Origin: Gnetum montanum
Taxonomy: Eukaryota; Streptophyta; Gnetopsida; Gnetales; Gnetaceae
NCBI GenBank assembly: GCA_015680685.1
Contig: MNCI01016614.1
Coordinates: forward strand, 124,438-188,437
Direction: 5' to 3'
DNA length: 64,000 bases
Part shown: positions 11,513 to 23,399 of the stretch, in pieces
Numbering within the stretch: position 1 is the stretch's first letter
Layout of the letters: every line of letters begins with the position of its first letter
Program-made: the position numbers and the translations under genes
The notes under the pieces: model-generated
What the model saw: only the letters and a program-made list of their open reading frames with translations
Database searches by the model: none
What the model was told of the DNA's origin: nothing

Positions 11513-13093
11513 TGTAACGACGGAAAATGTCGGCAGTTGGAATACCAAACAAAATCCGTGTACACAGTCTTAACCACGGATCTATGCGAGGGCTGTGCTA
11601 GAGAAAACGAATCCGCAGTGCCCTGAACGGTCTTGTCGATCAGACAGGGACTTACTAAATCAGTAAATCGACGAAGATTATGGGAGTTTCGTGGAATGAT
11701 CTGATTCTATAAATCGCTAAAGGAGAAAAAAATAATGTAATTAGATTGAAATAATGATGACGTTAACGCGACAAAGGGAATTGGATCTAAGAGAAGTGCG
11801 TGATTTCAAGATCTATACTTTGACTCGAAAGAAACGAGTATTTTGTATACAAAGTTACAATGGGAAGGTTCCGATTATCTTGTGCGGAACATACACAGAA
11901 TAATAAGAAAATTGTTTAACAAGGAGTGTAGAATGGAGCTCAGTCTACCTTAAAAGCCAAAGACGGAGTGCAAGGAAGGTCGAGCTCGGATATCTATCAA
12001 CCAACTGTGTCTGGCCAATAGATCTTGCCAACCGCACCAGATGATCTCACGATCTCTGATCTATCTCCTTCGCTTTGGATAGTCTCTACTCAAAACTACA
12101 AAGGATCACTGATGGGAGAACTATATCTTCACCAAAGGGTGTGATCGCTCCTACTGCCAAAATGCTCAAAGAATGTTTCTTGTTTCTGCTCAAGGATGAT
12201 AGCTGCCAAAAGTTGAAGATGTTAGCTGCTACCTCTCTCTCCAAAAAATGTCCAGAAGTCCTCTTTTTTCTTCGCCAAATGAGGTATTTATAACATGTAG
12301 AAAAGGCACGACCTTGATGACACGTGTCTCGAATTTTCCAAATTTCGTTGACTTGGCGAACATGGCAACGTATGCTGTCAAAACTTTGGTGAAGCTGCTT
12401 CATGATTACGCACAAATACGCTTATCAGCGTATTGCACGTATGGATAGCAAATGCGTAATTGCTTTAGACGGCTTTACGTTGTATTTCACTTGTTTAGGC
12501 TGCATCGCGTGGAAGAGCGTAACAAAGCATGGAAATAGTGAGTCAGGCTGTTTTACGCTCATTTACGCAACAAAGCGTAGTGAAGTGTAAAACATGATCA
12601 ACTCGGCGATAAATTACGCTGACGTACGCTGCGTAGCGTAACGAGCGTAAGGCGATCAATCTGCAAAAGAAAGGGGCCGATCTGTCACGCTTCCCTTGGA
12701 CTTTCTCTTTGACCTTTTTGAAGCTTGTTACGCTGCCTTGCGTAACAGAGCGTAAACCTGACCTTGGACAAAAGACTTAGCAGGATATGCGGGAAGTCGC
12801 ACATTACACTGCTCAGGCCTTAAACTTCACCAAATCTGTTGAAGTAAGTCACCTTCTGATATCAGACTATGTTAAGCAAAATTACGCTAAGTGTCATTAC
12901 GCGATGCTGCGTAATGTAGCGTAAAAACAGAAAACATAGTAAAAATTGAAATTTGGAAGGAAGTTGGAGACTTGATGCCGAGCGCCGTTTCGCCTTGCTT
13001 TGCCTTGTTCTACCTTCCGGAATTCTGTCACGAACCTTTGCCTGAATCGTGAATCTTCACCTGAGGCCGATTCACAATTTTCACGGTGTTTCA
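11513..13093 (-). repeat. Tat-like solo LTR with perfect target duplication
   Basis: A 1581-bp unit starting TGTAACGACGG and ending GGTGTTTCA, flanked on both sides by CTACT (11508-11512 and 13094-13098). No internal element sequence adjoins it, so two LTRs recombined to leave one. It is the minus-strand counterpart of the 1591-bp LTR at 54856-56446; both start (element sense) with TGAAACACCGT and share a reading frame beginning MKHR near that end. The TATA box is at 12285-12292 (minus) and the U5 hairpin at 11621-11649. It retains many CpG sites and TTACGC/GCGTAA motifs, so it is younger than the LTRs at 895 and 47033. Confidence 0.9.
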
Positions 13094-13670
13094 CTACTAG
13101 AATACAAGAAATTCTTATAATCTTAGTACTATTGACTATGAAATAACAAGAAGTCCAAAGATGATAATTATAATTAAATATAACTAAAAAAGTACTTATT
13201 ATAGACTATCTATGATAGCTTATGACTAGTACTAAGTCATGAGATCAAGTTATGACACTCATAATTGTAAAAAATTATAAAAAATATTTATCTTAAAGAA
13301 AATATTTATGATCTTATGATATGACATCTTGCTCATTAAATCTTAGTATAGAGGAGTTGCATTAAGTCGTAAAAACAAACTCCAACACATGTGCTGAGAA
13401 TAACTACTATCTAGGAAGCATGTGTCTAGATTATATGAGCTATTTAAGGCCAACTAAATAAGAAAATATCTTCTATTTAATAGTATCTATACCTATTTTC
13501 CTATTCTCACATTTCTTATGAAAAAAAGGCTTAACAACATATGAATTAAACATTCTTCTATATTAATTAAGAAATGACATATTCTCTACAATCTCTTGCT
13601 TTATCATCAAATCTTCTACAATAAAAGCAATAACTATAAAAGAAGCCAGAAAATGATTTTGGTTTATACT
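13094..13670 (-). pseudogene. Ty1/copia gag fragment with zinc knuckle (left of Athila-like insertion)
   Basis: On the minus strand 13585-13629 encodes CFYCRRFDDKARDC, a CCHC nucleic-acid-binding knuckle whose histidine has become aspartate. It is preceded by KPKSFSGFFYSY, the usual approach to the copia knuckle. The upstream (5') part of this gag is found across the Athila-like element at 27.0-27.3 kb, so the two pieces are one gene split by that insertion. Left of about 13500 the protein fades. Confidence 0.65.
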
Positions 13671-14599
13671 TGATGAGCAGTGAGGTATCCCTATGCCCAA
13701 CCATATGAATCACAAGTGTTCACACCCAATCTGGTTGAATTCCGTGGACTTTATATTTTCTGGTACACTAGTCTTCTAAGAAGTGAATCTTTGCCTTAAG
13801 GTCAATTGTTGTCTTCCCAATTACACTTGTGACGGACATTGGTATGGTTAAGTGCAATTGAGGCATCTAATTTTTATCATTTTATATTTTATGGTTTGGT
13901 GTTCAAAGGGAGATAAAAGTAATTGGATTAAAAAATTTAATTTAACTAATTAACTAGTATCTAACTAGTCCAAATGTAAGTATTCGGTCCTACTTTCTAC
14001 ACACGTCTTGAACCCATGTATCCACTACTGGGTTACCAAGTGCTACGCTATTGGGCATACCAAGCAATAACGTTGCTAGGATTACCAAGTGAATATGCAT
14101 TATGCTTGAAGTGCTTTTACTTATGTGTTTAATCTATCTCACTTATCTTACTTAATTTCTTCATTAGCTTAATTAATAGAAATCATTTAACAAATAATTA
14201 AAAATTTTTAATAAAGCATTAAAACATTTAATAAATAATTGAAAACATTAAATGCATAAATGAAATATTTAATCTATCAAAAGTGCTACAAGGTTTATCA
14301 GAAAGCTCATCTTTATTGCCACACATACTATCATGCTCAAGTCCAATAATGCTCGAATAAAGATCCATACACTCAATGACTCCTACTGTGGGCACCGGGG
14401 AAAAAATTCTAACTCTCAAATGAAAAAATTGCAAGAGCTTTGCAACCACTAAAATCTTGATTTCCATAAATGTGGCTGGTAGGCATGTATTTATAGCCAA
14501 AATATAGACATTATGTTGATGGGGCCTCATCAATGAGGCCTAATTGATGAGGTCATGTCGATGAGGCCTCGATGTAGCTAACAAAACCGTGACTCATCA
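13671..14599 (-). repeat. 3' LTR of the Athila-like element
   Basis: 929 bp, starting TGATGAG on the plus strand and ending CTCATCA, so both ends are inverted copies of each other. The minus-strand TATA box lies near 14488 (TATTTATA on plus). The U3 holds GGCCTCAT-CA-ATGAGGCC (14523-14540) and further GATGAGGCC copies up to 14580. Aligns over its length with 26038-26998. Confidence 0.9.
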
Positions 14600-14650
14600 T
14601 ATCCACACAACTAAATGAAAACTTTCCCTTGAGTTCTTTTTACAAAATTG
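14600..14650 (-). promoter_or_regulatory. Polypurine-tract region next to the 3' LTR
   Basis: Minus-strand sequence AACTCAAGGGAAAGTTTTCA followed by TTTAGTTGTGTGGATA ends at the LTR. The element at 41556 has almost the same bases, ending in GTGGGGGTA, before its 3' LTR. Conservation supports this as the plus-strand priming region, with the purine run partly lost here. Confidence 0.6.
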
Positions 14651-14866
14651 GGAAGGTATGGGATTAGTGATTGACCTTTAATGAACAAAATAGACTGACT
14701 TGACAAAAACGGAGTGCCTAAGTGTATGGATCAACACATTACAAAAATGACAATGTTCATGACAAAATTGAATACCATGATATGATTCTTCAAAATTGGA
14801 TAGCAAATTCCTTGATGGTTTGAAGTTTGGTGGAGAAGATCAAATAGTCCTAGGTGGTGGTGGCTC

Positions 14867-17670
14867 CTAAGGCTTTGAGGGACCTTCACTAGCTTCACAC
14901 ATGTGTGGTAGTTGAGGCAGGTATGGCTGTCTTGCTACTACTACAACTTCTAGTGGGAGGTAAAAAGCATCTAGCAGGGCTTTCATTTTCTTCTCCTTAC
15001 TTCTAGGATTGTGCACCATCCATCTAGCTTTGCCAACATGGGTCAGAATAGGCACATCCCAGGGACATGGGATTGCTAGAAACAACTCCTTCATGTTGAT
15101 GAACTAGGCAGTGAATTGTTTGTGTTCAAGGTTGAATGCTCTAACTATATTCTTTAGCTTCTACTAATCATTCATCCTTTTGGCTAGGTTCTCAATAGTT
15201 GATTGTTGATCTATGAATTATGCTCTTAGAACTTTGAGTTCAACATTTGTAGTCTCAAGCTTCTGCTTGGTGTCTTTATGGTGCTTGAACTCTACCTCAT
15301 ATAGAAAATACAAGCTAGCCATGTTTCTCTAACTTTGACCATGGCCACCCAACAATTAGCATAGCTAGGTTCATGTAGCAAGGATTGGCCAACTCCATGT
15401 ATTCTGTCATTTCTTCTATTTGCAACTCCTTTAGTTGAATCTCTACTTTGTTGTAGGCATCAATCCCATCAATGATGGGCTGCCATACTCCTTTTCCTTG
15501 TTGGAGTTGCTAGAGAGCTTCATTTATTTTTACCTTCACCATTTGGATGTGTTTCTCATTGACTTCCTTCTACAGGCCAATTTGGTCTCTGTAGTAATCT
15601 TTAAATCTTTTAAAATTTAAGGCTTCATTCTTCCAAGTGGCAAGCTCGATAATAGATTTTTGGCAAAGGCACAAACTTCTTCCATTGATAGATTTTGATT
15701 TTTTATGGCCAATCTCCTTAACTCAGTGTTAACCTTGGCAAGATGCTCCTGTTGTTGATAAATAAATTCTTGCATTTGTTATTTTTAAGCATCAACATTG
15801 CACAGGTGATGATTCTGTGCAATTAGAGCCTTATTCTCCTAGCACATCTAATTCAAGTCCTTCTAAATTGAATGCATCTTTGCTTCTATTATGGACTAGT
15901 TGAAGATGTTCTCCTTAGCCTTCCTAAATTGTTCTTGAAGCTATTGGAAAGCTTCATCTCTAGTTATTGTTGGGTTGAGGTCTGTAAGATTAGCAAGGTA
16001 GGCACGTAATTCAGAAACCTTCATGGCCAAGCATTGATTTTGTGCTTGAGCCATTTTGAGTTTCCCCTCCAAGATGATGCATTTTCCCCTTGCTTCTAGC
16101 AGCTCTGATTTGGTTGTGGTGATGTTATCTAGAAAATTGACAATATCTAGAATTGGTTGCCTGGTTCCCACTAGTTAATCCAATAATTCTCCATCCTGGG
16201 CTACATTCAAATTTTCACTGACCATGCCTATGGAGGTCTACACATCTTGAAGTGCAGATACATCTAGTACAGATGCTATAGATGCATTTAGTGCTTCAAC
16301 AACATGGTTATCAACTACTTCAGTTGCTGTCTTCTACCCTTGGTGCTACATCACCAGGACAGTTGTTCCTTCACCTTCCTTCAATCACATCGAGAAGGTG
16401 GTGGAATTCTCAAATATTTTTGAGAATAAATGGTGTTGTGATAAGGAGACCATCACCTCTTGAGCATTAGGATCTGACCTCATAGGGAATTACGTTCATT
16501 GGGCAAAGAATATTAGTCCACCCCTTTCTGTCTAATTGATTATTTGAGCCACCTCATTAAGGTGACTCATTGTTGGTCTATACAGTGATGGATCCTTATC
16601 ACTCATCCCTGTATGCTACTCTTGCTCACTCAAGAGTTGCTCTTAGATTTTGAGCAAGTGCTCAATGGATGCATGGTCCTTTGACATTGTTTCTTGAGTA
16701 GGTGGTGGTGGTGGTAGCTACTCTTCTTCTTGAGTTTTCCTTTATGATTTTGGACCATGAGGCCAAAGGGGCATGCCTGATTGTGTCATTGGCATAGCGG
16801 ATGATTCCTATCCTTTTGCAAAGTTTTTGAATGAGGCATGGAAAGGGGAGGGTTTTCCTTCCACGTTCGTTTTCCTTGAAACATTTTCAATCTTTAAATA
16901 GATGAGCTATGAAAGGTTCACAGGAAATCTCCTACTTAGAATGGCACATGCTTGGGTGGAGAAGGTGGTTAGCTTGCTGGGCCTCACCATTGGATTGAGA
17001 TGATAGGTCACAATTTTGAAATAGATGCACTTTGTTGGTGTGAGCAAGTCATACTCCATACAGTTGACCCATAACACCATTGAGTCCACTGCTTTTTGGC
17101 CTTAGGATCACCTTTTGTTTATGATTCTACCAATTGTGTTCCAATATTAGGCAACCCTAGTGGCTGTGCGATAGCTTCAACCAAGTAGGATACCCGAATA
17201 TCCTTGATCTTTACTATGGATCCTCACCTTCTATTGTTCTAGAAGAGATATGTCTCTTCCATGTATCATTCTCCACTAGATGTAATGATTGGCCACATGG
17301 GAGAGGTTTGCAGTTGTGTTTTGACTTCTATTGGAGCTTTTTCTAGGAATGGTCTAAAGTTCATTTCTTGAAGAACTGATCATTGAATCTCTTAGGACAT
17401 GATGATGTCTAGGTAGATTTGAGTCAAAGTGACTTCAAGCCTTAGCATGGGTCTAGGCGCTTTCCCTTATTGTGATTTTTTTTTGGGAACTTCTTCTTCT
17501 AGAATTTGTTGAATAGATTCCACTTTGGGATCCTCATGAAAAGGTCTCATTGCATGGGTTGCCTCTAGTGGTTCTTGGGCTAGTTCTTGTTGGTCACTTC
17601 CAACTCTAGGTCACTTCTCCCTTAGTTGAGAGGGTTCTCCTTCCTGCATGCATTTTGATGTTGGTGCCAT
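14867..17670 (-). pseudogene. Coiled-coil accessory ORF in env-like position (ORF2 family)
   Basis: The ORF starts near 17670 (MAPTSKCMQEGEPS) and ends at 14867 (EGPSKP). It is homologous to the ORF at 42130-44853. Matching blocks are EVKTQLQTSPMWPI with KDHLKGSPLWPI-type sequence, LTPTKCIYFKIVTYHL with LMTEERIYFKIGTYHL, LPFPCLIQKLC with LPFPCLIRKLC, a heptad-rich helix at 15941-16171 (TTTKSELLEARGKCIILEGK), and a C-terminal PWDVP...RWM...K block at about 14980-15060. So: an N-terminal globular domain, a Ser/Pro/Thr-rich linker, coiled coils and a short tail. No transmembrane segment or signal peptide is evident, so despite its position it does not look like an envelope protein. Function unknown. 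At least ten stops, most of them TAG. Confidence 0.75.
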
Positions 17671-18119
17671 TTGTAATTAGAATGAGATCATGGGTTAGCA
17701 ATCATTATGTACTATGAAGAAATTGGGATACCTTTATCTTTTTAGCATAGTTACACTAGGCTAAGTTGTGATTATGGCTAATTTAATTATTTCAATCATT
17801 ATTTTATTTATGTTTTACTAGTAATAAATCATCTTGGAGGTTGTTGAAAAGGTTAACTCTAAAAAAATTGATGTTTATATATTGTTAAGTTTATTAATCC
17901 TTTGGGTGAGATAGAAAAAATTTTCAAAAATTTCATTGGAAACCTTAGGGTTTGTAGCCCCCATGATAAAGAGCTTACCTCTAGTAAGTGTAGGATCAAA
18001 AAAAAAAAAAAAGTGATTTGGAAAAATGATTGGGAAGTTATGGGCTCTAGAAGGTTTTGGGCTCTGAAAAATGGCAAAAAATCCTTGTGTGTTATGAGGA
18101 AAATGATGAAAATTCCTAA

Positions 18120-18185
18120 GTACATGGTAGTATATATAGGATTTCTACACTATGTCGATGAGGTCTCGTTGATGCAGTTGTTGAC
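18120..18185 (-). promoter_or_regulatory. Possible internal promoter for the accessory ORF
   Basis: On the minus strand a U3-like GCATCAACGAGACCTCATCG segment (18158-18180) is followed by TATATATA (about 18128-18136), roughly 460 bp upstream of the ORF start. The GATGAGGCCTC-type motif otherwise occurs in this element's LTR U3. This would allow a separate transcript for the ORF. Inference only. Confidence 0.35.
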
Positions 18186-18984
18186 CACTATAGATGACTG
18201 TTGACTTTGGTCAAACTTGCAAAATACAAAGAGTTTTTGAATGAAATTGGGATCTAATGAAAGCTCAAAAGGCTAAAAATAGTATGAAAATATGAGAAGA
18301 AGGGTGTTGGAGCTCATACATTTGGAGAAATGGAGAAAAATGATTTGGGGGATGAATGAAATAAAAGGTTAAGGCACATTGAATGGAATACACAATGGAA
18401 TATACAAAAGATAGGATTTTAGCAATGTCTAAGGTAAGGAACCCAACTAACCAAACTAAGGGCTATGCAAGTGGATCCTCCCCATAGCAGGCTTATGTCC
18501 TTGTTGCCCTTTCATAACCTCAAATAAGGAGTCTGTGGGCCCCATAGTTGATTAATGGTCATGAAAAGTTAAGGACCAACCAAAAAGAATCTATCCAAGA
18601 ATTCAAGCACATCAAACCAAGACATACTCCATAACATAGAACCTAGTAGTGAGGTAAGTTATGGTAGCATAGATGGATGATAGAGAAGGTGGAATAGAAT
18701 TCTAATTTGATATCAAAAGAACTCCCTTGTGGAATTTGTGTTTAAAATGACCTGAGAAGGTCCATCCTTAGTCTAGACCAAAACCAGCCTCTTTTAGTAA
18801 CTTTGCATCACCGCTCTAAGATTGGTCCATCCACACGAGACACAAGAGTACTTCCACAAAACAACCACTATTCCATAAAGAGAAAAAAAGAGAGAAGTAG
18901 GAAATAAGAGAGGGCCTTAGTTTGAGGGAACCTTTAGGCATGGATGCATGTCTTTCTAGTTCCATAACTAGTGCTTTTAGCTCA

Positions 18985-19165
18985 TTTGTTTGTCTAAGGA
19001 ATGTGTTTTGAATTCTCATCATGTTTTTTGTTTTTTTGAATTTTTGGATGGGAACCACACCATGCAAAGACTTATTCATTTATTGTGTCTAAGGGGTGTG
19101 CGTTGAATTCCCATAATTTTTTTAATGTTTTGGATGGGAACCACACCATGCAAAGACTTTATTTG
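18985..19165. repeat. Local tandem duplication (about 90 bp, two copies)
   Basis: TTGTGTCTAAGGGGTGTGCG-like text followed by TTGGATGGGAACCACACCAT and GCAAAGACTT occurs twice in a row (about 18988-19075 and 19083-19162), differing by point changes and the length of a T run. Confidence 0.8.
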
Positions 19166-19959
19166 ACTTCCTATTAGTGGTGGAATTGGAACAGTAAGAA
19201 GTCCATGAAAAACACTCAAGCACTCAAGCAAGTAGATGAGTACAAAGAGTATTGAGTCCCCTTGAAGTCACACCCTTTACAAACCTTTGAATCCTTTCTA
19301 ATTTTGGAACTACCAAGGTCACCGATTGATTAAAAGTTTCTTTAATGGAAGGGATCTTAAATTCCTAGAATAAAGAAAACAATAGAGTTCATTGGATGGG
19401 TGGATGATGTGGGCTCATTGCTTGTTCCATGAAAAGTAAACCATGTCAAATTCATTAGACATTAGATTTCAAAAATAGAAACTAGACATTGACAATCACA
19501 ACATTAAGCACAAACCATCATTAGTAAATAGCGATAGCAACACTGTATCCTATGGAAATAAAGAAATTTTATTAGCAAAATGAGATAATATCACACTTGA
19601 ACAAAATAAAACAAAGTAAAATATATAAGAAAATGTAAAATAATCAAGAAAAGTTCAAAGGTACTAATAATGGTGTAAAATTAGAAAAACTTGAAAATTG
19701 AAAATAAGAAATTTTTAAAATAAATAACTTGTAAAATCAAAAATGTGGAAAACAAAAAATTAGAAAAACTCAGAATCTATATGGATTGTAAGCACAAATG
19801 GCCATCTCCCCCATGATTGAGTTGGAAGGAGAAGATTCGAAAAATGGAACATGGTTGTCCATCTATTAAGGTGATAGTTGCATTGGCCTATCTTGGTTCA
19901 AGGAAAGGTTTTACTTGTTCGATGTTGACCAACTACTTTTTATTTGGGCTTTTAGGTTT

Positions 19960-20900
19960 TTAGGTTAACATGGTCCTAGAAGGAAAGATTTGATCAATTA
20001 TATAAGGTACATATGTGGGGTTCCAATAGAGAACCTTATCTCCTGGTTGAAGTTTTACTTTCCTTATTCTGAGGTTATGATGTTGCTTACTGAATGCCTT
20101 GTGCACCTTATTCAAAGATAGGGCCACTAATTTATTTTCATCTAGCACATTCAGGTCGATCAATCTTTCTTTCTGTGAAATACTTAGGTCAAGATTCAAA
20201 TCACAGGCTATTGAGAGTGTATGGAGCTCAGACTAGATTGGGAGCATTGGAAGTTTTTCATACACTAACTCATAGGGAGAGTAGCCAATAGGAAGTTTCC
20301 ATGTTGAACGGTAAGCTTAGAGGGCATCGTTAAGTTTTGTACTGCAATCTTTCCTATATTTGATAATAATTCATGTTAGTATTTTTATGATCTCCCACTT
20401 GGTTACCTTTTCTTAATCATTGGCTTGGGGGTGGTAGGGTGTTGTTAATTTATGTTCAACCCCAAAGCATTGCATTAACTTTCTAAAAGTGGCACCTGTG
20501 AAATGAGTTCCATTATCAAAAATTAGTGAACATGGCATCCCAAGCCTATTTACAATATTTTGTTGTATAAACATAGTAGCAATGGATAATGTACAATCAA
20601 TAATGACTATTTCTTCTACCCATTTTGTGTAGTAGTTGATTACTATGATAATATATGTCTGTTTGTTGGACATGGATGTGATGGGATCCATGTATTCAAC
20701 ATCCCATATGTCAAAAGGTTCCAGTGGTTGAATCCACTATTGAGGACCTTCCATGTGAGCAGTTATTCCCCCCATCATGTTGATAACATTCACAAGATTT
20801 GACAAACTAGTGAGCATCCCTAAAGAGTGTAGGCTAATGGTATCCTACCATTAAGATTTTTATGGTTGTGCATCTCCTTGCATAGTGGCCTCCACAAGGC
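19960..20900 (-). pseudogene. Ty3/gypsy integrase, degenerate
   Basis: The catalytic core is at 20413-20700. MDPITS carries the first Asp position, INYYTKWVE is the conserved D/N-Y-x-TKW-x-E block, LIFDNGTHF contains the second Asp, and GVEHKLTTPYHPQAND is the typical GxxHxxxTPYHPQTxGQ segment that leads to the catalytic Glu, which is lost to a frame break. A C-terminal piece at 19960-20199 ends with LQPGDKVLYWN, the usual FxPGDxVLLxN strand. The zinc-binding N-terminus at 20720-20900 is barely readable. It would insert the element cDNA into chromatin. Confidence 0.85.
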
Positions 20901-22330
20901 CATTCCTGAGCATCCTAGAGAATGTGTAGTTGATCTTCGTCAAGGACATACCAACAAATTAGGCCACTGGTGCACACCTTGTAAAGGGGTTGAACATATT
21001 GTTGCTTCTTTCTGAAGTCAAAATCTTGTGGCATCTCTTGAGTGAGAAGATAAGTAAGGATGCCATTGTACCATGTTGTTTCTATGGGTGTTTGTTCATT
21101 TATTACTCCTGTAAAAAGGAGTTCATTTGAAAATTGATTAGAGAGCAGGCCCTCCTCCTCTTTATTATTCCATCTTAAGTAAGAGAGGTGGTCATTAATC
21201 ACATTCTTGGTCCCTTTTCGATCTACCATCATGAGATTGAATTCATATAAGATCATGAGGCATTGTATGACACAAGGGATCACCGTTGGCTTGTTCATGA
21301 GGAAGCAGCCTGCACTATGATCCATGTGCATAAATACTTTGTAGCCAAGCACATAGTAATTAAACTTTTCTAAAGTACACACCATGGCCATTAATTCTTT
21401 TTCTATGGTGGTGTAATTTAATTATTCTCCAACAATGCTTTGGATCATGTAGTGAATGTAGTATGGATGTTTCTTATCATTCATCTGTGTGAGCACTACT
21501 CCCAAGGCATAATAAGGTGCATTTTCCATGATGTGGAAGGGTCTAGACTAGTTTGGTGCTCATAGGATTGGTGTTTCTATGAGTTTATACTTTAACTATT
21601 GGAATGCATGTTCATGTTCCTTAGTCCAGATGAAAAGTACATCTTTCTTTGTAAGTTCTACCAATGGTTTTGTGAGCTTAGAGAAATTATCTATGAATTA
21701 CCACTAGTAGCCAATGTGTCTAAGAAATGACCAAACATCTTTAATTGTCTCTGGTTAACATGTTATTCCTTGGATGAATCTTATCTTCTCTAGGTCTACC
21801 TCATTCCTTGCTTGAGTGATTCTTTGCCCTAGTACAATGCCTTCTTGGACCATGAGATGGATATTTTGCTAGTTAAGCCATAGGGTTTTTTCAATACATC
21901 TCTTTAATACTTGCTTAAGGTAGTCCAAGGCTTGCTCAAATGTAGCTCCATAGGTGGAAAGGTTAAGACTTCCACATCATTATTGATCTACTGTTGGAAA
22001 ATACTAAGGACTAGGCATTGAAATGTTGTAGGGGCATTGCATGGACCGAATGGCATCTTATAATATGCAAAGGTCCCCCAAGGACTCATGAATGTTTTCT
22101 TATTTTTATCTTCTGGAAAAATTTGGATTTGGTTATAGCCACTATAACCATCGAAGAAGCTATAATAACAATGCCTAGATATGGTGTCCAACACTTGATC
22201 CAAAAATGGCAATGGAAAATGATCTTTAAATGTTGTCTATGTAATAGCCTGAAGTCAATGTAGACCCATCACTTGCCAGCTTTCTTCAGAACAATTATGA
22301 GTGGGCTAACCCATTCACTATCCACGATGG
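20901..22330 (-). pseudogene. Ty3/gypsy reverse transcriptase and RNase H, degenerate
   Basis: At 21988-22212 the RT palm reads DGYSGYNQIQIFPEDKNK then WGTFAYYKMPFGPCNAPTTF, the diagnostic FLDGYSGYNQI and MPFGLCNAPATFQ blocks of Athila. The YMDD-type site is changed to INND at about 21985, destroying both catalytic aspartates. A -1/+1 frame change follows, then EGIVLGQRITQARNEVDLEK (about 21790-21850), the connection, and RNase H with NYTTIEKELMAMVCTLEKFN (about 21370-21420). No second RNase H is seen here, unlike the element at 47-53 kb. Confidence 0.9.
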
Positions 22331-22948
22331 GATAGATGAACCTTGTGTGGAGGAGTTGTTCAATTTCCTCCTTGACAATTTGCTTCAATTTAGGGTTTAG
22401 TCACCTCTGCGGCTACCTTCTAGGCTTCATGGCTAGGTTAGTGTAAATGTGATGCTAGCATATCCATGGATCAATTCCTATTAGCTCAGGATATGACCGA
22501 GCAAAAGCTCTGTTGGTCATTTGTTAACTACATTGAATAGTTTTTCTTTTTGTTCAAGAGCAAGTTTGACATTAATTATGACCGATTTAACATTGTCTAA
22601 AAATGCATATTCCATGTTGGCTGGTAAAGGTTTTAGCTCTAGGGGCTCATGCTTGAAGTTATCAGGGATTTCCAGCTCTGCCCAACAAGTATTATCATCT
22701 TCATCAGAGAGTTGGGGATGAACTTATTTAAGTTTATCCATGCCTTTAACATAAGCACATGTTAGGCTCTCAATTGGTTCCATGCATAATGTGCTGCTAT
22801 CTAAGTTAGTTATAAGCCATTGGCTACCCTCCTATTTTGTAGCTGCTACATATAAACACCTTTGAATATTGATTTCTTGTGCACACTGATTGCATGCTTT
22901 AATGTATGTACTTTTGACGACCAAATTTTTTGCATGCAATTGCACCTA

Positions 22949-23330
22949 TTATCGTTGTACACAATGCATGGAATGCACTTCTTCTTTATATTGCAATTCA
23001 TTTTCTTTGGAGATTTTCAGAGAGAGATCCCTTATGCTCATACATGTGTCAACTGTGATTAACCAAGCTCTTCCCATAATGATGGGAAAGTTACTTTTGC
23101 AATTTTCAACCTTGATCATTAGAAAATCAGTAGGATAGGATAGCCCACAAATTGTAATTACAATATTCTCTACTAATCCCAAAGGAATAGTAATTAACTA
23201 ATCTACCAATTCTAGAGGGATGTTGCTCTTCTTGAGAGGTGATAGGTTCTAGTCCTTATACATGTCATAAGAGATGAGACTAACTCCATAACTAGAGTCA
23301 AGAAGATCCTTACATGGCTCATGTACAATG
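22949..23330 (-). pseudogene. Retroviral-type aspartic protease, degenerate
   Basis: Minus-strand LLDSSYGVSLISYDMY (about 23270-23320) stands where Athila proteases have ALCDLGASVSLMPxSxY. The flap and second half follow as IPLGLVENIVITICG, YPTDFLMIKVEN and FPIIMGRAWL (22960-23190), matching PLGxxEDVxVxVG...PVDFxxLD...PxILGRPFL. It would cleave the Gag-Pol polyprotein. Altered active-site loop and two stops. Confidence 0.85.
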
Positions 23331-23399
23331 ATCTATAGGTAAATGAGTGGACTTCTTGGGTCAAATCTTTTCATGGGAAGATTTCCAGTCTTGATCTAG

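Larger units (their letters stand above)
17671..19930. other. Spacer between integrase and accessory ORF
   Basis: No gene recognised. It contains a possible internal promoter (18120-18185) and a duplicated segment of about 90 bp (18985-19165). Poly-A or poly-T runs at 17998-18012 and 19025-19045 interrupt it. Confidence 0.5.

Noticed and set aside
14867-17670. Retroviral envelope gene
   Set aside because: Position fits, but no signal peptide, transmembrane segment or fusion-type region is visible; the protein is mainly coiled coil.
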